From the NCBI GenBank assembly GCA_947476255.1, contig CANJPY010000017.1:1-62224 (forward strand): DNA of 62,224 nt, in the 5' to 3' direction. This stretch comes from Chthoniobacteraceae bacterium (GTDB lineage Bacteria > Verrucomicrobiota > Verrucomicrobiia > Chthoniobacterales > Chthoniobacteraceae). Below, piece after piece: positions 26,632-36,167 of this stretch. The translations under genes were made by a program, and so were the position numbers. The stretch's first letter is position 1; each line of letters opens with the position of its first letter. The notes under the pieces are model-generated. The model was given only the letters and a program-made list of their open reading frames with translations. It ran no database searches and had not been told where the DNA came from.

Positions 26632-27513
26632 ATGCCCTCCAAAATCGGATTTGTCGGTCTCGGTCGAATGGGCGCCAACATGGCGCGACGCTTGAAGGAC
26701 TGCGGTTTTACGGTGTCCGCAGTCTATGACATTAATCATGACATCGCCCAAGCGCTGGCGCTCGAATTGGGCGCCTCTGCGAGTCGGACGCTGGCGGAGG
26801 TCACTGCTGCAGCAGATGTCGTCATCACGGTTGTCACCGATGATGCCGCCATGCGTTCTATTTTCTTTGGAGAGACAGACAACCTGCTCGTCGACTCCGA
26901 GGGCCGGCTTTTCATCAACTGCGCCACAGTTTCTCCAACGGTGCATTTAGAGGTAGAAACGGCCGCGGAAGAAGCCGGTGCCCAGGCGCTTGAAGGCTGC
27001 ATGGCGAGCAGCATCACGCAGGCGCGCGAGGGCTCGTTGTACCTGATGATCGGAGGCAAGGAGGCCGTCTTCACCATGGCCAGACCCATCCTGGAAAATC
27101 TGGCCTCAAACGTGCGCTACATCGGCAATGCTGGGGAGGCCGCTAAAGTGAAGGCGCTGGTGAATATGGTGATGAACATTAATACGGCGGCGCTCGCTGA
27201 AGGCCTTGGGCTCGCGTCAGCGCTCAGTCTGGATCTCGGAATGATTCGGGAAGTCTTCGCGCAGACCGGAGCCCACTCACGCGTTCTTATGACTGACGGA
27301 GAAGACATGCAGAACCGAGACCATGCATGTTTTTTCAGTGCCTCACATGCCGCCAAGGACAGCGGTATCGCGCTTCAACTGGCCGAAAGCAAAAGTCTGA
27401 ACCTTCCTCTGGCGGCTGCCACCAAAGCGCAATTCGACCGCATGGTAGCTGCAGGCCTCGGTGAACTTGATAAATCCGGTATTGCTGAACTGACGTTTCC
27501 TGGGCGAGGCTGA
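26632..27513 (+). CDS. Beta-hydroxyacid dehydrogenase (3-hydroxyisobutyrate/tartronate semialdehyde reductase family)
   Basis: A 293-residue NAD(P)-dependent oxidoreductase. The Rossmann motif GLGRMG is at residues 9-14, followed by MARRLKDCGFTV. The substrate-side Lys is in GEAAKVKALVNMVMN (Lys174, Asn178). The usual DAPVSGG segment is changed to LEGCMASSITQAREG, so the substrate may differ from known members. ATG 26632 gives the standard family start; the frame is open further upstream to 26596. It is 72 bases after the DapA-like gene. A hydroxyacid or semialdehyde produced by that lyase is a reasonable substrate, but this is inference. A 288-base gap without a recognised gene follows. Confidence 0.83.
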   Translation: MPSKIGFVGLGRMGANMARRLKDCGFTVSAVYDINHDIAQALALELGASASRTLAEVTAAADVVITVVTDDAAMRSIFFGETDNLLVDSEGRLFINCATVSPTVHLEVETAAEEAGAQALEGCMASSITQAREGSLYLMIGGKEAVFTMARPILENLASNVRYIGNAGEAAKVKALVNMVMNINTAALAEGLGLASALSLDLGMIREVFAQTGAHSRVLMTDGEDMQNRDHACFFSASHAAKDSGIALQLAESKSLNLPLAAATKAQFDRMVAAGLGELDKSGIAELTFPGRG

Positions 27514-27801
27514 GGTATCCCTTTTGTGTGGTTCTCGAAGTGCTTCTCCCTGCTCTATTGAACCTCGAGACACCAAATTGCTAACATCCCGCCCTTTCCA
27601 GTTTCAGGGCCCCAGCAACCATCCCTAAAAAGCAAGCTCGCAACATTTTCTCCCGCTCCTCTTACCGAGGGCCGCGAACTGCCGGATTTCTCAAGCACAA
27701 CTGTGCCTTAAAAAAAGATGCCCGATGCGGATGATCGCAAGGTTCACCTAAAAATTGGTTTCACGATTGCTATTGGTGACAAAGACAAATAAAAATGGGA
27801 A

Positions 27802-28695
27802 ATGCGTCTTTCCCAGCGGATTAAAGAGGACCTTGCCCACGGCCTGCAGGCGGGTGGGTTTTTTCCTGTTCCCCTGACCATTGAGGCTTTAGCCCACCAT
27901 TATCAGGTGAGCTTCAGCCCGGTGCGGACAGCCATTCAAGAGTTGCTCAAGGACGGCCTGCTAAAAAAGGCTTCCAATAAGAGACTCGTTCCAGTCAAAC
28001 GCAGTAAGCACCTAGAGTCACAAGAAGCTCATACTTTCCGGTTGCTCCCGGATGCCTCGGTTTTGCCAGCAGTTCCAGATGCCTATGACGTTATTGCCGA
28101 GGACTGCGTGATGTTGAGTTTGAGGGGTGACGCTTGTTATTTGCGAGAAGAGGCTCTGGCTGCCAAACATGCCATCAGCAGGTCCTCTGTACGCAATATT
28201 CTGCATAAGCTTTCTGGAGAGGATATTGTGCAGCATGTTCCCCGGTGCGGCTGGCGTCTGCGGCCTTTTCGAGAGGAAGACCTTGAGTCTTTTAACCAAA
28301 TCCGAGAGACCCTTGAATTGAAGTCGTTGGAGTTGGCTCGGTTCAAACTGGTACCCCTAGAGCTCCAACGGATCTTCGACGCTAATTTTCTTCCTCCATC
28401 CGGTGAGGAAGCACCCCGGATCGATGACTCGCTGCACGCGTATTGGATCGAAGCCGCCGGGAATCCATTCATTCAGGATTTCTTTCGCAAAAAGGCGCCC
28501 TACTTCCGGATCCTGTTTTTGTGGGAAGCTCGGGATCCCCAAGCGTGCCGCCAGACCGTGATTCAACACCGAGAAATTTTAGGGGCGTTGCTAGAACGGC
28601 GATGGCGCAAGGCAGAGAAGGCGCTTTCCCATCACATTCTTCACAATCACGACCTGCTTCTGCAGATCATTCAAGAAAAGAGGGATATCGCATGA
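27802..28695 (+). CDS. GntR-family regulator with two winged-helix domains and an FCD-like C-terminus
   Basis: A 297-residue regulator with an unusual layout. Residues 1-68 form one GntR-type winged helix (LTIEALAHHYQVSFSPVRTAI). Residues 98-155 form a second (LREEALAAKHAISRSSVRNI, then a GWRLRPF wing). Residues 158-297 are helical and resemble the FCD ligand-binding domain of FadR-type regulators (LESFNQIRETLELKSLELA...). Normal GntR proteins have a single winged helix and about 220-250 residues. The stop overlaps the ATG of the PSCyt1 gene by four bases (28692-28695), so regulator and cytochrome-like protein are co-translated. The likely ligand is an organic acid. Possible targets are its own promoter in the gap at 27514-27801 and the upstream catabolic genes. 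Confidence 0.83.
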   Translation: MRLSQRIKEDLAHGLQAGGFFPVPLTIEALAHHYQVSFSPVRTAIQELLKDGLLKKASNKRLVPVKRSKHLESQEAHTFRLLPDASVLPAVPDAYDVIAEDCVMLSLRGDACYLREEALAAKHAISRSSVRNILHKLSGEDIVQHVPRCGWRLRPFREEDLESFNQIRETLELKSLELARFKLVPLELQRIFDANFLPPSGEEAPRIDDSLHAYWIEAAGNPFIQDFFRKKAPYFRILFLWEARDPQACRQTVIQHREILGALLERRWRKAEKALSHHILHNHDLLLQIIQEKRDIA

Positions 28696-31514
28696 AAACA
28701 CCACCGGTACCTGCGTGTGTCTTAAGGGTTGCACTGCTCTCAGGAGTGCTTTCCCTTGCGCCTGGGCTTCATGCAAACTCGGACTACCTCAAGAGTGTAA
28801 AACCCCTCCTGCAGGAGCGGTGTTATTCCTGCCACGGTGGGCTGAAGCAGAAGGGAGGACTCCGCTTGGATACGGCCGCATTGGCGCGAAAGGGAGGCGA
28901 ATCCGGCGGTGTGGTATCAAAGCGTAATGACGGCACGTTCGTGCTTTTGGAGCGGGTGAGTTCCTCTGATCCCGAGGAGCGCATGCCTCCAAAGCACGAG
29001 GGCGAAACCTTTAATCTGGCTCAAGTGCAGATCTTGAGGGAATGGATTGAGGCGGGAGCGCCCGGACCCGCGGATGAAAAGCCCGAGGCGGATCCTCGCG
29101 AACATTGGGCGTTTCGTGCCCGGCAAAGGCCGGCGTTGCCTGCACAACGGGCAGGAGAGTGGGGCAGGAACCCTGTCGACGCCTTTCTTGCGCGGGAATT
29201 TGCCCGAGAGGGTGTTGTGCCGCAACGTGAGGCGCCTCCGGAAAGTTTGCTTCGCCGACTTTATATGGACCTGGTCGGAGTGCCGCCAACGTTGGAAGAG
29301 ATTGCTGCGGCGGAGGCGGTCCCAGTGGAGCAGTGGTACGCGGCGACCGTAGAACGTTTGCTTGGGGATCCGCGTTACGGTCAGCGCTGGGGACGGCACT
29401 GGATGGATATCTGGCGCTACAGCGATTGGTGGGGGCTGGGTGCACAATTGCGCAACAGCCAGAAACACATGTGGCACTGGCGCGACTGGATCATTGAATC
29501 TCTCAACGCAGACACGCCGTACGATGAAATGATTCGTCTTATGCTGGCCGCCGACGAGATAGCACCCGATGATCTGCAAAAACTTCGAGCCACGGGGTTT
29601 CTCGCGCGCAATTGGTTTCTTTTCAACCGCAACACCTGGATGGAAGAAACGGTGGAGCATGTGGGCAAGGGGTTTCTCGGGCTGACGTTTAACTGCGCCA
29701 AATGCCACGACCATAAATACGACCCCATTTCGCACACGGACTATTACCGGATGCGGGCCTTTTTTGAACCCTATCACGTCCGGTTGGATGTGTTTCCAGG
29801 CGAGAGTAATCTTGAGATCGACGGAGTTCCGCGCGCCTACGATGGGCTTCCCGACGCACCAACGTTTCGGTTTGTGCGTGGCGAGGAAAGTCAACCGGAC
29901 AAGTCCTCACCGCTTTCTCCAGCGGTACCGGCTATTCTTGCATTAGGGTCTCTTAAAATGACTCCCGTTGTGCTGCCTCCCACTGCGGTTGAGCCAGAAC
30001 GTCGGGCGTGGGTTCTCGAGGCTCATGTTGGCAGTGCCAAGAAGGCTGTGGAGAACGCTGTCGCAGCCATGTCGAAAGCACAAGAAAAGCTTGCTGCTGC
30101 CGAAAAAAGAGCCGCCGACTCCGAGATTTTCAAACAGGAGAGGGTTCGTAGTGAATCACCTGCGGAGACCGGTAGCGCTTCCATCAAGCCGGCGACAGAG
30201 AAGGCTGCTTCCGTACCACCGGCAGCGTCCGAGGAGAACGCGCTGGAGGAAGCCCGCGCTGAATTACGAGTAGCCGAATGCGCCGCAGATTTGGCCAAGG
30301 CTGAGCTGGAAAGTGTAGAAGCCCGCGCTCAAGCCATGCGCGCTCTGTGGGAAAGTGGCGCGGAGGTGGGCGAGTTGAGGGCGGCCGCGGTTTTGGCTGA
30401 AAGGTCCGCCGCAGTTTCCAAACAGCAGCAACTGGTTGCCGACGCGGCACTGCGTTTGCTTCGCGTCACGGCAGAAAAGCGGCCCGCCGTAGAAAAGGCG
30501 GCGAAAACGGCGGCGGAAGCTCTGGAGAAGGCGCTCAAAAAACGGAATGATCCGGTAGAGTCCGCCGATACTTACACTCGGCTCTATGGAGCAAAATGGA
30601 CGCCCACCCGATTTTTGTCCTCCGGCAAAGACGACCCCGATGTCCCCTTTCCAAAGGTGAGCACGGGCCGGCGCAAGGCTTTGGCGGAATGGGTTACGGA
30701 TGCCAGGCATCCTCTCACGGCGCGTGTGGCGGCCAATCACATTTGGGCTCGTCATATGGGGACGCCGCTTGTGGCCAACACGTTTGAATTTGGACGCAAG
30801 AGCCCAGCCCCTAGCCAGCTAGCCTTGCTCGACTGGCTCGCGTCCGAGCTCGTAGACAGCGGATGGAGCATGAAGCATCTGCACCGGCTCATTGTGAACT
30901 CCGCCGCTTACCGCTTGTCCTCGACGCTTGCGGGCGGGGAAGCATCCCTCGCGCGGGACCCCGATAACTCCCTGTGGTGGAGACGCACACCCTTGCGGCT
31001 CGAGGCGGAGGTGGTGCGCGATTCGATTCTGGCGTTGGCGGGTGAATTAGACTGCACGCAAGGCGGCGCATCGATCCCCGCCTCTGCCCAGGCGGACTCC
31101 AAACGCCGGAGCGTCTATTTTTATCACTCCAACAATGAACGTAATCTTTTTCTGACAACCTTCGATGTAGCTGCAGTGAAGGAATGTTATCGGCGCGATG
31201 AAAGCATTGTGCCACAGCAAGCGCTGGCGCTCACCAATAGCAAGATAGTACACGACATGGCCCAACGCATCGCCGGGCTTCTGTACGCATCCCACGGACC
31301 CGAAGCGACTCCGACGGAGGAATCCTTTATTCGCAACGCCTACGCCTACGTGTTGGGGATCAAAGCCAGCGCTGAGGAGGTCGCCGCCTGTTCCCGAGGA
31401 ATGGCGGCATGGCGGCAATCCGCGTCGGCTTCGGAAAAAGATGCTTCCGCATTGGCCCGAGACAACCTTGTTTGGGCGCTTCTGAATCACAATGACTTCG
31501 TCACGTTACGCTGA
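28692..31514 (+). CDS. PSCyt1-DUF1549-DUF1553 exported protein with a coiled-coil insert
   Basis: A 940-residue exported PSCyt1-type protein. The signal peptide is residues 1-29, and the haem motif CYSCH is at 44-48. DUF1549 follows and ends with CAKCH in [15 protein letters not shown]1553 at the C-terminus includes PLTARVAANHIWARHMG. Between the two is an Ala/Glu/Lys-rich segment, roughly residues 440-625, with long heptad-like runs (KAQEKLAAAEKRAAD, EEARAELRVAECAADLAKAEL) that should form a coiled coil. The start was chosen at the ATG that overlaps the regulator stop; it gives a clean signal peptide. The DUF1501 partner begins 12 bases after the stop. Confidence 0.87.
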   Translation: MKTPPVPACVLRVALLSGVLSLAPGLHANSDYLKSVKPLLQERCYSCHGGLKQKGGLRLDTAALARKGGESGGVVSKRNDGTFVLLERVSSSDPEERMPPKHEGETFNLAQVQILREWIEAGAPGPADEKPEADPREHWAFRARQRPALPAQRAGEWGRNPVDAFLAREFAREGVVPQREAPPESLLRRLYMDLVGVPPTLEEIAAAEAVPVEQWYAATVERLLGDPRYGQRWGRHWMDIWRYSDWWGLGAQLRNSQKHMWHWRDWIIESLNADTPYDEMIRLMLAADEIAPDDLQKLRATGFLARNWFLFNRNTWMEETVEHVGKGFLGLTFNCAKCHDHKYDPISHTDYYRMRAFFEPYHVRLDVFPGESNLEIDGVPRAYDGLPDAPTFRFVRGEESQPDKSSPLSPAVPAILALGSLKMTPVVLPPTAVEPERRAWVLEAHVGSAKKAVENAVAAMSKAQEKLAAAEKRAADSEIFKQERVRSESPAETGSASIKPATEKAASVPPAASEENALEEARAELRVAECAADLAKAELESVEARAQAMRALWESGAEVGELRAAAVLAERSAAVSKQQQLVADAALRLLRVTAEKRPAVEKAAKTAAEALEKALKKRNDPVESADTYTRLYGAKWTPTRFLSSGKDDPDVPFPKVSTGRRKALAEWVTDARHPLTARVAANHIWARHMGTPLVANTFEFGRKSPAPSQLALLDWLASELVDSGWSMKHLHRLIVNSAAYRLSSTLAGGEASLARDPDNSLWWRRTPLRLEAEVVRDSILALAGELDCTQGGASIPASAQADSKRRSVYFYHSNNERNLFLTTFDVAAVKECYRRDESIVPQQALALTNSKIVHDMAQRIAGLLYASHGPEATPTEESFIRNAYAYVLGIKASAEEVAACSRGMAAWRQSASASEKDASALARDNLVWALLNHNDFVTLR

Positions 31515-31526
31515 CCCTTTTACCCC

Positions 31527-32990
31527 GTGAATCCGAAACACTCTACACACTCCGAACGTTGCCTGCCCTCGAGGAGGGCTTTTCTCACCGACCTGGGAAT
31601 GGGATTCACTGGGCTGGCCCTCGGAGCGATGCTCCAACGCGACAGCGCTGCGAACTCTAATCTATGGACGCCGCCCTCCGGCCTGCCACACCTGCCGGCC
31701 AAGGCGAAGAGTGTGATCTGGCTCTTTATGAACGGTGGCGTGAGCCACATGGAGAGTTTTGATCCCAAGCCCATGCTTTCGAAGTACGAGGGTAAAACGA
31801 TCGCTGAAACACCGTTCGCCGATGTGCAGGATCCCAAGAAACTTGCACTCGAGAGATTGGTAGTCCCGGATGGAAATGGAAACCAGCGAAACAAAATCTA
31901 CCCTTTGCAGGTTGGATTTAAGCAGCACGGCCAGAGCGGAATCGAGGTGAGCGACTGGTTTCCCCACATCGCGCGCAACGTGGACAAACTGTCCATCATT
32001 CGTTCGATGTACACCACCGACAGCAACCACGGCGCTCAAACGCAGTTCCACTCGGGCCGCCACATGGTGGAGGGATCTTATCCGACGCTTGGGGCCTGGG
32101 TGCACTACGGATTGGGATCGCTGAACGACAATCTGCCGTCGTTTGTCTCCATCGGTACGCGCGAGTATTGGAACAACAAGGATGGGCACTATCTGGGGCC
32201 GGCCCACGACGCGGTTCCCCTGCGCATTGATCCTTCGAACCCTCTCGACTTCGGCAAACCCGAGCGGCCTTTTTCGGTGCACTCGCAGGAGATCGGGCTC
32301 AATTTGGTGCGGGAGCTCAACGGATTGCGGGGTGTGGAATATCCCAAGGATCCGGCGCTTGCGGCGCGGGTAGCATCCTACGAACTGGCCTTCCGGATGC
32401 AGCAGTCCATGCCCGAGGCGCTGGATTTCTCGAAGGAAACCGCCGAGACCAAGGCGCTTTACGGTCTTGAGCAAGCACACTGCCGCGACTTTGGTTCACA
32501 AATGCTTGCCGCACGTAGGTTGGTGGAGCGCGGGGTGCGGTTCATTCAAATCCAGCACGGGGGTGGAGGAGCTGGCGCGTGGGACGCCCACGGCGGATTG
32601 AAGGCCAACCACAGCAAACTGGCGTTGCAAGTTGACCAGCCCATTGGTGCCCTGCTCATCGACTTGGAGCGTCGCGGCATGCTGGAGGAAACATTGGTGG
32701 TGTTTGCGACGGAATTTGGACGCACCCCCGGCACGCAGGGAGTGGATGGGCGGGATCATCACATCTTTGGGTTCAGCGTTTGGATGGCTGGAGGCGGCCT
32801 CAAGGGAGGCGTGGTGCATGGGGCCACAGACGAGCTGGGTTTTCATGCCGTTGAAAACCGGCATTACGTGACGGACGTCCATGCCACGATTCTCAGTCAA
32901 CTGGGACTCGATTCCAGGAAGCTTGAGATTCCGGGGCGCAAGCGACTTGAAATCGACCACGGCAAGCCGATCACTGCGATCATCGCGTAG
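31527..32990 (+). CDS. DUF1501 protein, partner of the 28692 cytochrome gene
   Basis: A 487-residue Tat-exported DUF1501 protein. The start is GTG 31527 with a C/T-rich leader. The export signal [22 protein letters not shown] is at about residues 16-37. Landmarks are [17 protein letters not shown], the [18 protein letters not shown] region, [39 protein letters not shown] and [11 protein letters not shown]. It forms the last gene of the three-gene unit regulator-cytochrome-DUF1501. The following 293 bases contain no recognised gene. Confidence 0.88.
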   Translation: MNPKHSTHSERCLPSRRAFLTDLGMGFTGLALGAMLQRDSAANSNLWTPPSGLPHLPAKAKSVIWLFMNGGVSHMESFDPKPMLSKYEGKTIAETPFADVQDPKKLALERLVVPDGNGNQRNKIYPLQVGFKQHGQSGIEVSDWFPHIARNVDKLSIIRSMYTTDSNHGAQTQFHSGRHMVEGSYPTLGAWVHYGLGSLNDNLPSFVSIGTREYWNNKDGHYLGPAHDAVPLRIDPSNPLDFGKPERPFSVHSQEIGLNLVRELNGLRGVEYPKDPALAARVASYELAFRMQQSMPEALDFSKETAETKALYGLEQAHCRDFGSQMLAARRLVERGVRFIQIQHGGGGAGAWDAHGGLKANHSKLALQVDQPIGALLIDLERRGMLEETLVVFATEFGRTPGTQGVDGRDHHIFGFSVWMAGGGLKGGVVHGATDELGFHAVENRHYVTDVHATILSQLGLDSRKLEIPGRKRLEIDHGKPITAIIA

Positions 32991-33283
32991 CTCAAACGGG
33001 GCGCCGAGTTAAACGATGGTGTGGAGAGCTTCTTAAAAACAAGACTCAACGCCGCTTTAACCTGCGACTCAGCGATGAAACGGCAGTGTTCCCGCCGGTG
33101 TCCGCCATTGAAGGTCCCCGCGTTCAGGCTGAAGACATCGTATTGGGGGGCAAATGCGAACATTCGGCAGCTTTTTTTTAAATCTGGCTTTTTTGAAGAA
33201 GGAGGGACAAGACTTCTGATAGTTAGTCGTTCTCATTTCCGCCTTCTTCCACCCCCTTTCGCGAACCCCTAAGCCCACCCTCC

Positions 33284-35146
33284 ATGCTGGAGTTACAGGA
33301 CATCTCTCTTCTTCCCAAAGCGGACTGCAACGACTTTAAACCGCTTCACCGAATCAGCCTGCGCTTTGCCCCCAATGAGCGCTGCGTTGCTGTCTTTGGC
33401 TCGCTCAAAAGCGGCGCTCAGGACATTTTGGCCGCGATTGCCGGACAAAGTTCGCCTTACACGGGCAATATTCTTTGGAACGGCGCTGAAATCACCGCTT
33501 CCAGTAAGCAAGCGCCCCACCGGTTTAAACTAGTCAATCAAGCGGCAGCGGCTGAATCGAAGAGTGCGTTGAAGGAAGTTTTTCAGGCGTCTAAGACACC
33601 CGCGGAAGCTGGAGATGATTTTCTAAAACGCCTCACGAAAGTTCTGGAACAAACACAACTGATCGAGCTTTTAGAACTGAAATGGAGCGACCTCACCCCG
33701 CTTCAGCGCGTGCGTGCATCCATAGCGAATGCCCTGCTCCAGCAACCCGAACTGCTCCTGTGCGCTGGGCTCACGAACGGTCTAGACGACGACGACGAGA
33801 GCTCCTTGTTGCACGTGCTCAAAGCCATTAGTGGCAGGGGCTCCAACGTTCTTTATACTGTCAATTCCCTTCGGGACCTCACAACACCGGACGCCGTCAT
33901 CGTCGTCCACGAGGGGCAACTCGCTTTCCACGCCGCCCCCGAACACCTATTGCACTACTTCAACATCGAAGAGCCCTCCCAGCTTGAAGCCCAGCTTCAA
34001 AGACGCTCCGGAGACGAGTGGGCACGTTCTTGGACCAAGCATCGCTCTACCTTCTACCGCATGCGCTCCAGCGAGCCAGTGCAGGCACCTGCGGCTGCCC
34101 GCCCCGAAGAGAAAGCAAAGGCTCCAGAACAATCTCTCCCGGAAGATGATGCGGCACGGGTGGAATTTCTGGTGGAAATGTACCACAGCATCCGCACTGA
34201 AATCGGCAAACTGATCGTCGGCCAACACGAAGTAATCGAGCAGCTACTCATTGCCATCCTAGCGGGCGGACACTGCCTGCTCGAGGGTGTGCCTGGGCTC
34301 GCCAAGACCGCGGTCATTCGAGGTCTCTCCCAGACCATGCAGCTTGCTTTCCGCCGGATCCAGTTCACGCCGGACCTCATGCCTGCCGATGTGACCGGCA
34401 CAGATATTCTTCAGGAAGACCCTTCCACGGGCCGGCGCAGCCTTGTCTTCCAAAAAGGTCCCATTTTTACCCAGATGCTTTTGGCGGACGAAATCAACCG
34501 GACTCCAGCCAAGACTCAGGCGGCCTTGCTTGAGGCGATGCAGGAACATTCAGTGACCGCCGGTGGGCATACCGTGCGTCTTGAACAACCCTTCTTCGTA
34601 CTCGCCACCCAAAATCCCATCGAGCAGGAAGGAACCTATCCCCTGCCCGAAGCACAAAAAGACCGGTTCCTGTTTCACATTCGCGTCGGATATCCGGACC
34701 GCGAATCCGAGCGTCTTGTGATCGAACGCACAACGGGAGATTACAAGGCCGATGTCCGTGCCGTCATCAATGGCCAGCAAATCATTGAGTGCCAGAAAAC
34801 GGCTCGGAGAGTGCCTGTGCCCGCGCACGTGATGGATTTTGTGCTCACGCTTGTGCGCAACACGCGCCCTGACGATCCAGATTCGCCAGCGTTCGTACGA
34901 GACCTCATTTCGTGGGGAGCTGGACCGCGTGCCTGTCAATGCCTTGTGGCGGGGGCAAAGGTTCGGGCCATCCTGCAGGGGCGTCTACACGTGAGCGTGG
35001 AGGATATTGAAGCGCTGGCACTCCCCGTTTTGCGACACAGAATTGTGCCCACCTTCCAAGCGGAATCCGAGGGTATTGATTCGGATAAGATTATTCTTCG
35101 TCTGCTCCAAAACATTCCGCGCCTGCCGGCGACTAAACCACTGTAA
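33284..35146 (+). CDS. Pseudo-ABC ATPase domain fused to a MoxR AAA+ ATPase
   Basis: A 620-residue fusion. Residues 1-245 follow an ABC transporter ATPase from end to end, but the catalytic positions are lost. The Walker A region reads GSLKSGAQD at 39-47 with Ala in place of Lys, the signature is LTPLQ at 137-141, the Walker B region is LLLCAGLTN at 157-165 with Ala and Gly in place of Asp-Glu, and the H-loop His is Asn194. Residues ~246-295 are a charged linker. Residues ~296-620 are a complete MoxR AAA+ ATPase with GVPGLAKT at 335-342, [10 protein letters not shown] (Walker B) and [24 protein letters not shown] (sensor region). MoxR proteins act as chaperone-like ATPases for VWA partners, which are encoded next door. 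The pseudo-ABC domain is probably a binding module. Confidence 0.86.
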   Translation: MLELQDISLLPKADCNDFKPLHRISLRFAPNERCVAVFGSLKSGAQDILAAIAGQSSPYTGNILWNGAEITASSKQAPHRFKLVNQAAAAESKSALKEVFQASKTPAEAGDDFLKRLTKVLEQTQLIELLELKWSDLTPLQRVRASIANALLQQPELLLCAGLTNGLDDDDESSLLHVLKAISGRGSNVLYTVNSLRDLTTPDAVIVVHEGQLAFHAAPEHLLHYFNIEEPSQLEAQLQRRSGDEWARSWTKHRSTFYRMRSSEPVQAPAAARPEEKAKAPEQSLPEDDAARVEFLVEMYHSIRTEIGKLIVGQHEVIEQLLIAILAGGHCLLEGVPGLAKTAVIRGLSQTMQLAFRRIQFTPDLMPADVTGTDILQEDPSTGRRSLVFQKGPIFTQMLLADEINRTPAKTQAALLEAMQEHSVTAGGHTVRLEQPFFVLATQNPIEQEGTYPLPEAQKDRFLFHIRVGYPDRESERLVIERTTGDYKADVRAVINGQQIIECQKTARRVPVPAHVMDFVLTLVRNTRPDDPDSPAFVRDLISWGAGPRACQCLVAGAKVRAILQGRLHVSVEDIEALALPVLRHRIVPTFQAESEGIDSDKIILRLLQNIPRLPATKPL

Positions 35147-35257
35147 ACGTGGGCATGGTTGACGCATTCTGCCCTCCCAGATGCAACCCACCGTGTTGCA
35201 CGCTTCCAGTGCGCCGCAGGCGGCCTACCATGGTGTCGTCCTGCGCGCACTCCTAGC

Positions 35258-36151
35258 ATGAAACCGCCACCCTCCAGCGGCCTCTGGCGAACGATTGCGA
35301 AAATGCAGCTGCTTGCGAGGCGGCTCGTCGAGGGCTTTTCCACGGGGCTGCACCGCTCTCCCCAGCGGGGCGCAAGTGTCACCTTCAAACAACACAGGCC
35401 TTATGTTTCGGGGGACGAAGTCAGGCACATTGACTGGCGTGTATTCGCACGTTCGGACCGTTACTACATCCGCGAATACGAGCAGGAAACCAGCCTCCGC
35501 GCGACGCTTCTTCTCGATCTAAGCGGTTCGATGGAATACGCGGGGGCCTCCTCCTCCTCTTCTAAGGCTGATTACGCGAAGGTTCTCGCTCTTGCACTCG
35601 CATCGCTCCTAGTACGACAGCAGGACGCCGTGGGCTTGGTTACTTTTGATTCCAAGGTCCGCACGTTTGTTCCTCCCAGCACACGTCCAAGCCATCTTCA
35701 AACCTTGGAACGTACCCTCCAAAAACAACTTCCGGGAGGTGAAACAAGCCTGAGCCGCGTCCTCAAGGAGGCAGCGCCAAGACTGGGCCGGCGGAGTCTT
35801 TTGATTTTGATTTCCGATTGTTTGGAAGAACCCGCCGATTTGATCAAAGCCCTTGCCCAATTACGAATCCAGCACCACGAAGTCTTGGTTTTTCATATTT
35901 TGGACAAAGACGAACTCGACTTTCCCTTCCAAGGATCAACACGGTTTGAGTCGCTGGAAAACCAGACATTCCAGTTGGATACAGATCCCGCCGCGCTCCG
36001 CAGTACCTACCTCGAAAACCTCGCCCAGTTTCGGACTGAACTCTCTGCAGGCTGCGGCCGTCATCGGATTGAACTCTATCCCATCACCACGGACGAGCCC
36101 TGCGAGGTTGCACTGACCCGACACCTCTCCAACCGGCTCGCCCGCCGCTAA
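35258..36151 (+). CDS. DUF58 protein (VWA-like, MoxR partner)
   Basis: A 297-residue DUF58 protein. The conserved opening VTFKQHRPYVSGDEVRHIDW is at 41-60, followed by YYIREYEQETS and the VWA-type metal site DLSGSM at 87-92. The rest looks like a full VWA fold (VGLVTFDSKVRTFVPP, LILISDCLEEPADLI). There is no membrane segment. DUF58 genes almost always follow moxR, as here, and their products are thought to be MoxR clients. ATG 35258 was chosen because the family sequence begins soon after. A TTG at 35159 would add 33 residues of non-family sequence. It is followed after 16 bases by the BatA-like gene. Confidence 0.87.
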   Translation: MKPPPSSGLWRTIAKMQLLARRLVEGFSTGLHRSPQRGASVTFKQHRPYVSGDEVRHIDWRVFARSDRYYIREYEQETSLRATLLLDLSGSMEYAGASSSSSKADYAKVLALALASLLVRQQDAVGLVTFDSKVRTFVPPSTRPSHLQTLERTLQKQLPGGETSLSRVLKEAAPRLGRRSLLILISDCLEEPADLIKALAQLRIQHHEVLVFHILDKDELDFPFQGSTRFESLENQTFQLDTDPAALRSTYLENLAQFRTELSAGCGRHRIELYPITTDEPCEVALTRHLSNRLARR

Positions 36152-36167
36152 AATAAGTGTCCCTGCG

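Noticed and set aside
27750..27785. Possible GntR operator (TCACC...GGTGA and repeated ATTGGT) upstream of the regulator
   Set aside because: The arms are only five bases with a 25-base spacing. This is not above chance for a region of this length.
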